Shown here piece by piece: positions 1 to 7,093 of a DNA stretch of 64,000 nt. Origin of the DNA: Lachnospiraceae bacterium (GTDB lineage: Bacteria > Bacillota > Clostridia > Lachnospirales > Lachnospiraceae); the NCBI GenBank assembly GCA_009774245.1, contig VSNM01000014.1, positions 27,416-91,415 on the forward strand, given 5' to 3'. Below the pieces are notes generated by a model. That model was given only the letters and a program-made list of their open reading frames with translations. It searched no databases and was not told the DNA's origin. The translations under genes were made by a program, and so were the position numbers. The number at the start of each line of letters is the position of its first letter. Positions within the stretch are counted from its first letter, which is position 1.

Positions 1-1002
1 GACGATCTTATCGTAGATCTGTCGACGCCTATGGCAAACTCAGCCATCCTCATGCAGGACGCCGCCATCGCAAATCTGTACAGCCCCGACGATCCCGCCA
101 GGGATTCGACTACAAACAGACAGTTTCAACGCTTTTCCCAGAGCTTTGCACGCTGTGCCGAGCACTATGAGAACAATCTCATGAAATCACTCTACCGCGG
201 GGAACCGTTTCGCTCCAACGAACTTCTAAAGGAAACCCTGGCTCTTCTGTATCAGGACAAGCAGGGAGTCAGCGTCTTTGATATGCTTCTCAATATGCAC
301 AATGCCGAGGACTCTGTGTACAACCACTGTATCGACGTCGCACTGATCTCCAATGTGCTTGCGCGCTGGCTCAATTTTTCCGAGGCTGACCAGATGATGG
401 CAACCGCCTGCGGACTGTTCCATGACGTTGGCAAATTTATGCTCCCCACAGGAGTACTGAGGAAACCCGGCAAGCTGACACCCGACGAATTTGAGATCGT
501 AAAGACACACACCACAGAAGGTTTCCACCTGCTGGGGCGCTACAGCAGTATCCCTGAGCCCGTCAAAAACGCCGCGCTGATGCATCACGAAAAATGTGAC
601 GGGAGCGGCTATCCATATGGTCTCTCCGGAGACGAAATCGACAAATTTTCCAAGATTGTCACGATCGCAGATATCTTTGACGCCATGACAAGCGAGCGCG
701 TCTATCGCGCAGCGATGTGTCCTTTCTCTGTCATAAAGTATTTTGAGGACGATGGGATTCAAAAATATGAGATCAGGTACATTCTGACTTTCCTTGAAAA
801 CGTGTCAAACTCTTACCTCAATCACCGCGTCACACTGAGCAATGGCATGGAGGGAAATGTCATCTTTATCAATCCAGACAACTTTTCCCAGCCTGTCATC
901 CGCACAGAGAACAACGAGATCATCGACCTGCAGAAATCCTACTATCAGAGTATGCTGCAGCTGTCGAACAAGAAAAACATTTCCATCGAAGCGATCATAT
1001 AA
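1..1002 (+). CDS. HD-GYP domain phosphodiesterase (5' end outside window)
   Basis: This is a probable cyclic-di-GMP phosphodiesterase of the HD-GYP family. Counting from the ATG at 31, the HD pair is near residue 131 (HDVGK), a second histidine pair near 185 (HHEKCDG), and the GYP signature near 193 (GSGYP). IADIFDAMTSERVYR, also typical of the family, follows. The frame is open from base 1 to the ATG, so the gene probably starts upstream of the window. About 100 residues after the HD-GYP core match nothing I recognise. No membrane segment is visible, so it should act in the cytoplasm. A bidirectional terminator lies just downstream. Confidence 0.88.
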   Translation, partial: DDLIVDLSTPMANSAILMQDAAIANLYSPDDPARDSTTNRQFQRFSQSFARCAEHYENNLMKSLYRGEPFRSNELLKETLALLYQDKQGVSVFDMLLNMHNAEDSVYNHCIDVALISNVLARWLNFSEADQMMATACGLFHDVGKFMLPTGVLRKPGKLTPDEFEIVKTHTTEGFHLLGRYSSIPEPVKNAALMHHEKCDGSGYPYGLSGDEIDKFSKIVTIADIFDAMTSERVYRAAMCPFSVIKYFEDDGIQKYEIRYILTFLENVSNSYLNHRVTLSNGMEGNVIFINPDNFSQPVIRTENNEIIDLQKSYYQSMLQLSNKKNISIEAII

Positions 1003-1053
1003 TAATCAGCCTTAGCTGACATATTTCCCCTGGACGCCCGTGTGCATAATAAG

Positions 1054-1087
1054 GAAAGAACCCAAAGGAAACACTTCGGGTTCTTTC
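1054..1087. terminator. Bidirectional intrinsic terminator
   Basis: A 10-bp stem, GAAAGAACCC pairing with GGGTTCTTTC, encloses a 14-base loop, with T-rich sequence on the plus side and A-rich on the other. It lies between the convergent HD-GYP gene and amt-glnB and can serve both. Confidence 0.8.
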
Positions 1088-1104
1088 TATATTATATATA
1101 CCAA

Positions 1105-2901
1105 TTACTCAACATCTGCCAGCGCTGCCATATTCTCCTCGCCCGTGCGAATCTTGACAACCTTATCCACATTGTACACGAATATCTTACCGTCACCAAT
1201 ATGTCCTGTATAGAGCACTTTCTTCGCAGACTCGATCACCTTCTCGACAGGAATTGACGATACGACCACTTCAACCTTCACCTTCGGAAGCAGCGTCGCG
1301 TCAATCTCAGCTCCGCGGTACTTCTCGCCCGCACCTTTCTGGATACCGCAGCCCATGACCTGCGTCACTGTCATACCTGTCACGCCGATATCGTTCATCG
1401 CCCTGCGGAGCACGTCATACCGCGACAGTTTTGCGATAATGACAACCTTGTAGATACCGGACGCCGACGGAAGCGGCACCTGGGAAACCTTGACTGCAGC
1501 ATTTTTCTGTGCCTCGGAAGCCTCCTCATAATTGTCAGAGCCAAGCTGCGTATTCTCATTTTCCTCCATAATCATACTGTTGGAAATATCCATCATGGAG
1601 AAGCCCGCATACGCGGAAGGAAGTCCGTGCTCTGTAGCGTCGAGACCGATAATCTCCTCCTCCTCGCTGACACGGAGACCAAAAATCGCCTTGATTACCA
1701 AAAATGTAATCGTGATCGTGATGACCGTCCATATAATCACGCTGAACATACCTAACAGCTGCATCCCTAACAGCTTAAAGCCGCCGCCATAGAAAAGTCC
1801 TGTCCCGCAGATCTGGTTTGTGCCGAAAGTCACGCCGTCGCCAAATCCTCTCGCATATGCGGGAGCTGTGTCCGTCGCAAAGAGTCCGACTGCGATCGTT
1901 CCCCAGATACCATTCATACAGTGAACTGCCACCGCGCCGACAGGATCGTCAATGCGGAGCTTATAGTCAAGAAGCCATACACCAAACACTACCAACAATC
2001 CAGCCACCGCACCAATCACGATCGCGCCAAAAGCATCTGTCACATCACATCCGGCCGTGATTGCCACCAGACCAGCCAGAGAGGCATTGAGACACATCGA
2101 CACATCGGGTTTACCGTACTTAATCCATGTAAAAATCATGCAGACTACCGTCGCGATCGCCGGTGCGATCGTCGTCGTCACAAATATGGAGCCAAGCTCC
2201 TCGATACTTGTCGCTGCCGCACCGTTAAATCCATACCAGCCAAGCCACAGAATGAATACGCCGAGTGCGCCGACTGTAAGGTTATGTCCAGGAAACGCGT
2301 TTACCTTCGTGATATTTCCCTGCTTATCCCTCGTAAACTTCCCGATGCGGGGACCGAGCATCTTTGCGCCGATCAGGGCACTGATACCGCCTACCATATG
2401 TATTGCGCAGGAGCCAGCGAAATCGTGAAATCCCATCTGCGCCAGCCAGCCGCCGCCCCAGATCCAGTGCGCTTCCACAGGATAGATGAGCGCTGAGATC
2501 ACTCCCGAGTACACACAGTAGGAGAGAAACTTGGTCCTCTCTGCCATGGCGCCGGAAACGATGGTCGCCGTCGTCGCACAGAATACCAGATTAAAAACAA
2601 AATTTGACCAGTCAAAATCTGCGTAGCTCGTGAAAATGTCAAAGCCCGGCTTTCCGATAAAGCCCAGCAGATCCTCGCCAAGCAGCAGGCCAAAGCCGAT
2701 TAGTATAAAGGTACATGTACCGATACAGAAATCCATCAGATTCTTCATGATGATGTTTCCTGTATTCTTCGCCCTGGTGAAGCCTGCCTCCACCATCGCA
2801 AATCCTGCCTGCATCCAAAATACCAATGCAGCGCCGATCAAAAACCAGACGCCGAAAATCTCACCGTTTATGGCGTCAAGCAATTCCTGTAACTCTGTCA
2901 T
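1105..2901 (-). CDS. amt: Ammonium transporter with fused C-terminal PII domain
   Basis: A 598-residue protein. Residues 1 to about 410 form the Amt channel with many membrane helices and signatures such as GFAMVEAGFTRAKN and HMVGGISALIGAKMLGPR. After a linker of about 70 residues, the last ~115 residues are a complete GlnB/GlnK-type PII domain (YKVVIIAKLSRYDVLRRAM, then QKGAGEKYRGAEIDATLLPK). PII proteins normally plug Amt channels as a separate trimer; here plug and channel are tethered. In the T-loop the usual YRGAEY is YRGAEI, so the tyrosine that is uridylylated in enterobacteria is absent. The RBS AAGGAGGAG sits 7 bases before the ATG. Such fusions are known in some Clostridia. Confidence 0.93.
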   Translation of the reverse strand: MTELQELLDAINGEIFGVWFLIGAALVFWMQAGFAMVEAGFTRAKNTGNIIMKNLMDFCIGTCTFILIGFGLLLGEDLLGFIGKPGFDIFTSYADFDWSNFVFNLVFCATTATIVSGAMAERTKFLSYCVYSGVISALIYPVEAHWIWGGGWLAQMGFHDFAGSCAIHMVGGISALIGAKMLGPRIGKFTRDKQGNITKVNAFPGHNLTVGALGVFILWLGWYGFNGAAATSIEELGSIFVTTTIAPAIATVVCMIFTWIKYGKPDVSMCLNASLAGLVAITAGCDVTDAFGAIVIGAVAGLLVVFGVWLLDYKLRIDDPVGAVAVHCMNGIWGTIAVGLFATDTAPAYARGFGDGVTFGTNQICGTGLFYGGGFKLLGMQLLGMFSVIIWTVITITITFLVIKAIFGLRVSEEEEIIGLDATEHGLPSAYAGFSMMDISNSMIMEENENTQLGSDNYEEASEAQKNAAVKVSQVPLPSASGIYKVVIIAKLSRYDVLRRAMNDIGVTGMTVTQVMGCGIQKGAGEKYRGAEIDATLLPKVKVEVVVSSIPVEKVIESAKKVLYTGHIGDGKIFVYNVDKVVKIRTGEENMAALADVE

Positions 2902-2926
2902 AATAATCTCCTCCTTTTTTTATAAT

Positions 2927-2957
2927 CGAGCAGGGGAATGTCCTTCTCCACTACTCG
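2927..2957. repeat. Dispersed CGAG(C/T)AGGGG palindrome, diverged copy
   Basis: An imperfect palindrome beginning CGAGCAGGGGAATG and ending CTACTCG. It resembles the near-perfect hairpins at 12617-12652 and 37979-38008. This copy lies in the 5' leader of amt, directly before its RBS. Confidence 0.5.
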
Positions 2958-3010
2958 CAGCGCCGGGCGCACGTTACATCAGTAACAATTTCATCTGTGC
3001 ACCCGTGCGC

Positions 3011-3047
3011 AAAAAAAGGTGCTATGGGAGTGTATCCCGTAGCACCT
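3011..3047 (-). terminator. Hairpin plus T-tract in the amt upstream region
   Basis: On the minus strand AGGTGCTA pairs with TAGCACCT around an inner GGGA/TCCC stem, followed at once by seven T residues: a textbook intrinsic terminator. It lies about 10 bases after the start site predicted from the promoter at 3064-3092 and about 110 bases before the amt start. It is either an attenuator in the amt leader or the terminator of the acetyltransferase gene ending at 3221. Confidence 0.75.
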
Positions 3048-3063
3048 TCGCTTTATGCAACCT

Positions 3064-3092
3064 ATCTTACCACCACATTTTTCCATTGTCAA
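3064..3092 (-). promoter_or_regulatory. Predicted sigma-A promoter before amt
   Basis: On the minus strand TTGACA (consensus -35) is separated by 17 bases from TAAGAT (4/6 match to -10). The predicted start is near 3057. I see no better promoter between the hairpin and the amt start. Confidence 0.5.
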
Positions 3093-3220
3093 ACTTTTTT
3101 TGACTCATCATCGCCATCATCCTGTCCAAATCTGACGCTAAATTGCCCGTTTGTACGTCATATTATTCGTTTCGTGCATTATATACTGTTATTTTTTTCG
3201 TATCCAATCCCATTTTTTGT

Positions 3221-3958
3221 CTAATTTGCACGATAGACATACTGTATCAATTCCTTTTCGACCATCATTCCGTCGAAATTAATCTCCTGCAGTCTGACTC
3301 TGCCCTGCGGCAGGAAACCGAGCCGCCCACAGAGACGAATCGACGCCTCGTTGTTTTCATTGATGAAGGAGCAGTAGTTCTCCTGCCCCAGCTCCTCGAT
3401 TCCATAGGAGAGAATCGCGCTGCACGCCTCGTACGCATACCCCTGATGCTGATACGCCACCCCAAGCATAAATCCCAGCTCCAGTCCCTCGAAGCCTTCC
3501 TTGTACTCCAGGCCTGCTCTCCCGATGACTTGTCCGCTCTCCCTGTCCTCAAGTACCCACATCCCATACCCATAAAAATGATATATATTTTTGATGTACT
3601 CCCGGGTGTAAGTCATCTCCCGCTCCGGCTCTGCAAAAAGCGGCTCCATAAACTGTGTGACGCTCGCGTCACTGTACAGCTCATACAGCCGCGGCACATC
3701 CGCCACCGTAATCTCCCGAATCCGCAGCCGCTGTGTCTCGGCAATATCCCACGGAATATCATGAAAACGCCTGTACACCCTGTCAAGAAACCGCGCATCA
3801 ATATCGCTGAGCTTCTCCACACAGTAGGCACCGCACGGAAAGCTCTGATCCGCGTTGCGCTCATTTAACCAGACTATATACGGTATCTGTCTGGTATCAT
3901 AGTACGCTGCCTCCTCAGCATTTTCCGTTATCATGACTTCATGTTCGTCATCTGCCAT
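3221..3958 (-). CDS. GNAT family N-acetyltransferase (RimJ/RimL-like)
   Basis: A 245-residue protein. From about residue 75 it shows the RimJ/RimL-type GNAT fold: TQRLRIREITVADVPRLYEL, then a core GFMLGVAYQHQGYAYEA that contains the acetyl-CoA-binding Q-x-x-G-x-A motif, then NENNEASIRLCGRLGF. The first ~75 residues are an extra region I cannot assign. The family transfers acetyl groups from acetyl-CoA to amines; the substrate cannot be read from sequence. The RBS AAGGGGGTGGC precedes the ATG. It seems to be a single-gene unit. Confidence 0.82.
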   Translation of the reverse strand: MADDEHEVMITENAEEAAYYDTRQIPYIVWLNERNADQSFPCGAYCVEKLSDIDARFLDRVYRRFHDIPWDIAETQRLRIREITVADVPRLYELYSDASVTQFMEPLFAEPEREMTYTREYIKNIYHFYGYGMWVLEDRESGQVIGRAGLEYKEGFEGLELGFMLGVAYQHQGYAYEACSAILSYGIEELGQENYCSFINENNEASIRLCGRLGFLPQGRVRLQEINFDGMMVEKELIQYVYRAN

Positions 3959-3979
3959 ACTGCCACCCCCTTCGCGTTA

Positions 3980-4021
3980 GGAACTGTTCAGAAATAACAT
4001 AAGTTATTTATTAACAGTTCC
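3980..4021. repeat. Palindromic repeat starting in a stop codon, copy 1
   Basis: GGAACTGTT pairs with AACAGTTCC, with an inner AAATAAC/GTTATTT stem. On the minus strand it starts directly after the TAA stop of the XRE gene. A similar element at 63369-63408 also starts at a TAA. It lacks a T-tract, so it is not a classical terminator. Confidence 0.65.
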
Positions 4022-4339
4022 TTAGCACATCCTCTGCTGATAATATGCTCTCAGGCGCTGCCCCATGCTCTGATTCAGACACCACTGAACCAGCCACTCT
4101 CTGTCCTGGCCCGATACCACCAGATCGTCCATGTGTATCTTTAATATCTTGCTCAGGCTGTACAGATTATCGATGGACGGCATCGTCTGCCCCCTGAGCC
4201 AACGGTACACCGGCTGCGGACACGCAAGCCCAAGCTCCTTCTGGATCTCACTGACCGTATACCCCCGCTTCCTGATCACATAGTTCAATAATTGTCCGGT
4301 CCTACCCATATCAAGTGTTACCCCTGCCTCTTTTTTCAT
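4022..4339 (-). CDS. XRE-family helix-turn-helix regulator
   Basis: A 105-residue protein from the ATG at 4339, chosen because GGAGGCGGCAGG lies just in front; an upstream start at 4393 would add 18 residues without an RBS. A Cro/C1-type HTH covers about residues 14-72: GYTVSEIQKELGLACPQPVY, then WLRGQTMPSIDNLYSLSKIL and HMDDLV. The last 30 residues (QDREWLVQWCLNQSMGQRL) are not typical. A small single-domain DNA-binding protein, divergent from the pdaA-like gene, whose promoter it could control. Its targets are unknown. A palindromic repeat begins at its stop codon. Confidence 0.78.
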   Translation of the reverse strand: MKKEAGVTLDMGRTGQLLNYVIRKRGYTVSEIQKELGLACPQPVYRWLRGQTMPSIDNLYSLSKILKIHMDDLVVSGQDREWLVQWCLNQSMGQRLRAYYQQRMC

Positions 4340-4523
4340 ATTCCTGCCGCCTCCATATTCTTTGTTGTAATTGATGATACTCTTATCATACACACTTTTT
4401 GGTCAAAAGTCATTGTACTTTTTGCCTAATTTACAAAATTTTGTATCAATACAGGTATTTTTTTCTCTGTGGGAAATATTCTTTATTAAGAACCTTTCTG
4501 AAAGTGAGAAACGAATATTAAAA

Positions 4524-5375
4524 ATGAAGAGCAAAACGGGAATAAAATGGAAAACAAATCTGAAAAAAACAGCGCTCCTGACTATACTCCTGACCGCTGC
4601 CTTCCTGGTGGGCAGAGGCATCGCATATGTCAAATATGAAAAAATCGGCAGTCAGGCGATTCCCGCCAGCGGCAGCGTGTCCTCCGAAAACTGGGGACTC
4701 GGCTTCGGGCAGGAGGGCAGTCAGCCCACCGGAAATGCCTCTGTCGATGAGCTAAAAAAATACGACGCCCACTATGTGGGAAGCAGTGCGGAGAAAGTGA
4801 TCTATCTCACCTTTGATGCCGGTTATGAGAACGGGAACACCCAGCCGATTCTGGATGCATTAAAAAAACATAATGCACACGCTACTTTCTTCGTGGTAGG
4901 ACATTATCTGGAATCTGCACCGGAGCTTGTCAAACAGATGGTCGCGGACGGACACTTTGTCGGAAACCACACATACCACCACCTGGATATGTCATCCATC
5001 GCCTCGAAAGAATCCTTCGAAAAAGAAATGCGGGATGTAGAGACGCTGTTCAAGGAGATCACCGGCACAGAACTGGCACATTTCTACCGTCCGCCACAGG
5101 GAAAGTACAACACCGAAAACCTGAAGATGGCGCAGGAGCTTGGATACCACACCTTTTTCTGGAGTCTTGCCTACGTCGACTGGTATCAGGATAAACAGCC
5201 GACCAGGGAAGAAGCCTTCAAAAAGCTTGTCGGGCGGATCCATCCCGGCGCGATCGTCCTCCTGCACAGCACCTCTAAGACAAACGGCGAGATTCTCGAC
5301 GAGCTGCTGACACACTGGGAGGAGATGGGTTACACCTTCCGCACCCTGGAAGATTTCGTGAACCCATCAGAATAA
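4524..5375 (+). CDS. pdaA: PdaA-like polysaccharide (muramic-delta-lactam) deacetylase
   Basis: A 283-residue protein with a signal anchor near residues 14-34 (TALLTILLTAAFLVGRGIAY) and an extracytoplasmic NodB deacetylase domain. Motif 1 is YLTFDAGYENG, close to the TFDNGYENG of Bacillus PdaA rather than the usual TFDDG. Motif 2 is GNHTYHHLDMSS, then FYRPPQGKYNTENL, FFWSLAYVDW and HPGAIVLLHS. PdaA removes the N-acetyl group of muramic acid before delta-lactam formation in spore cortex, which suggests a spore former. I start at 4524 because earlier starts would put a long non-homologous stretch before the signal anchor. Its end overlaps the convergent HD gene by 9 bases. Confidence 0.8.
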   Translation: MKSKTGIKWKTNLKKTALLTILLTAAFLVGRGIAYVKYEKIGSQAIPASGSVSSENWGLGFGQEGSQPTGNASVDELKKYDAHYVGSSAEKVIYLTFDAGYENGNTQPILDALKKHNAHATFFVVGHYLESAPELVKQMVADGHFVGNHTYHHLDMSSIASKESFEKEMRDVETLFKEITGTELAHFYRPPQGKYNTENLKMAQELGYHTFFWSLAYVDWYQDKQPTREEAFKKLVGRIHPGAIVLLHSTSKTNGEILDELLTHWEEMGYTFRTLEDFVNPSE

Positions 5376-6140
5376 AATACTCAGGTAATAATCGTACCTC
5401 TCCATGACACTCGTGTCACAAAATACGGTAAGCTGCTCCCTGACCGCCCGAAAGTACCATTCTTGTTTTGCCTTGTCCGGCTGGTTGAATTTATCCCAGA
5501 TTTCAACTCCGCGATAGCGCTGTTCCCGCGCGATCGACTCAAGATTGGCGGTCTTGTCCGCAAGGACGATGATCTTTGCGTCTGACGATGCACTTTTTAA
5601 ATGCTCGATCGTCTCCCGCTTCCTGATCTCCCAGGTCTGGGAGGCGGGCATATCGCGGCGCTTATTCTCCGTCTCTGTCTCCACAAGTCCGGCAATCCGT
5701 TCTCCAAACTCCCTTTTCAGATCGTCCAGCGTCACCCAGGTGTCCTCAACTGTGTCGTGGAGAATCGCCGCCGCCAGCACCTCGACATCCTGCGTGAGCT
5801 CCAGTGCATAATTCATGGTCGTGATAATGTGGGTAAAATACGGTATCCGCGTCTTTTTTCTGTACTGTCCCAGATGCGCCCGCGCAGCATATGCATACGC
5901 CCTGTAGAGCTGCTCGTCCAGGTCCTCGACAGACGGAAAAAGGGCTGGCTGCTCATCCATCCCTTTCTCATTATAACGGCACACGAACTCTCCTCTGGCG
6001 CAATCCGCTTTTCCGGTATAAAAAGGACACCCGCGGCCGCACACGTGCTGTTCCTTCCTGACATTCAAAAAATAGTCCACTGCCCTGCAATAGAAATATC
6101 CTTCCCCGTCTGCTCTTACAAAATGTTCGTTTTGATTCAT
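5367..6140 (-). CDS. SpoT/MESH1-like HD hydrolase with Cys-rich N-terminus
   Basis: A 257-residue protein. Residues ~80-230 form an HD domain like the (p)ppGpp hydrolase half of Rel/SpoT: YAARAHLGQYRKKTRIPYF, THIITTMNYAL, AAAILHDTVEDTWVTLDDL, and VLADKTANL. No synthetase domain is present, so it should at most hydrolyse (p)ppGpp or a related nucleotide. Residues ~34-56 hold four closely spaced cysteines (CGRGCPF, then CARGEFVC), a likely metal site unusual for this family. It is the last gene of a minus-strand operon, three bases after the SH3-like gene. Confidence 0.75.
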   Translation of the reverse strand: MNQNEHFVRADGEGYFYCRAVDYFLNVRKEQHVCGRGCPFYTGKADCARGEFVCRYNEKGMDEQPALFPSVEDLDEQLYRAYAYAARAHLGQYRKKTRIPYFTHIITTMNYALELTQDVEVLAAAILHDTVEDTWVTLDDLKREFGERIAGLVETETENKRRDMPASQTWEIRKRETIEHLKSASSDAKIIVLADKTANLESIAREQRYRGVEIWDKFNQPDKAKQEWYFRAVREQLTVFCDTSVMERYDYYLSILF

Positions 6141-6143
6141 TGT

Positions 6144-7070
6144 CTAATCCTTTTTGGTAAACTCTATAATCCAACCCTTGCCTTCACTGCCGTCGCTCGT
6201 CTTGTAATCGCCATACTCCATACGGCATGTAAATGAGACGCCCTGCTCCGCCTTCATCTCATTGACCACGGTCTCCATCGCCTTCTTGACCTTGGTCTCA
6301 TCACTGCCGATGCTGGAATTTCTGTACACTGTTCCAAACTTCTGGATGTCATAGCGTATTGCCCGATTCAATGCCAGCTTGAGATCCCTGTCATTGCGAA
6401 ACGGACCGGCCAGACTGTCGCTCAGGTAATTGTTCCGGTAGTTGATCAGATACCCCTGCATCGAGAGAGCGGCCACATTCTTGTCTACCTTCGCCTCGCT
6501 CTCATACACCTCCTTCAGGTTTTTGCCGCTGTCCTGCAGAATACAGTCCTCCAGCATCGCATAACCCATCAGGAAGGAGTCGAGATACTTGATATATGTA
6601 TTTTCGTCCATGTCCTCGATATCGTCCGCATCGAAATCACCCAGCTCCGGATTCTTGTAAAACGAAAACGTCCCTTTCGTCAGCTTCTTGATATCGGTGC
6701 CCGACACCACCGCATTGGCGCTGCTCGCATTCTTGGAAATGAGGCCGTCGCCCATCACATAATAAGTACCATTTAAGGAGACCTGAAACCAGCCGTTGGA
6801 AGTGATCCCTGTCACATTCACCGGAATATCCGGCGCTATGACTGTCACCACCTCCGAGTTCACATCCGGCTGTTTGTACACCTTTGTCTTATCGTTGCTG
6901 TAGAGCACAGCCTTGTTTTCCGTGACCGTAAACTCTACTGCATATGTCTCAAGAAGCTGTCCATTTCCCCCGACAGTCTGCGCTGTGGCAAATGACGCCA
7001 CAGCCGCTATCAGAGCAAATGCCGCTTTCCATTTTGTATTTAATTTCGTATTTAATTTTGTCCTTCTCAT
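6144..7070 (-). CDS. Secreted protein with SH3-like domain, function unknown
   Basis: A 308-residue protein. A basic start and hydrophobic stretch at ~14-31 (AAFALIAAVASFATAQTVGG) form a signal peptide. Residues ~50-110 look like a bacterial SH3b domain (YSNDKTKVYKQPDVNSEVVT, then GWFQVSLNGTYYVMG), which often binds cell wall. The C-terminal two thirds are acidic and mostly helical and match nothing I know. The RBS AAAGGGGAGAA precedes the ATG. It lies between the M13 peptidase (23-base gap) and the HD hydrolase (3-base gap). Confidence 0.6.
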   Translation of the reverse strand: MRRTKLNTKLNTKWKAAFALIAAVASFATAQTVGGNGQLLETYAVEFTVTENKAVLYSNDKTKVYKQPDVNSEVVTVIAPDIPVNVTGITSNGWFQVSLNGTYYVMGDGLISKNASSANAVVSGTDIKKLTKGTFSFYKNPELGDFDADDIEDMDENTYIKYLDSFLMGYAMLEDCILQDSGKNLKEVYESEAKVDKNVAALSMQGYLINYRNNYLSDSLAGPFRNDRDLKLALNRAIRYDIQKFGTVYRNSSIGSDETKVKKAMETVVNEMKAEQGVSFTCRMEYGDYKTSDGSEGKGWIIEFTKKD

Positions 7071-7093
7071 ATAGTTCTCCCCTTTGTCCTGCT

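Noticed and set aside
3011..3047. ANTAR-type two-hairpin antitermination target before amt
   Set aside because: The expected pair of hexaloop hairpins with A at position 1 and G at position 4 is not present; only one terminator hairpin is seen.
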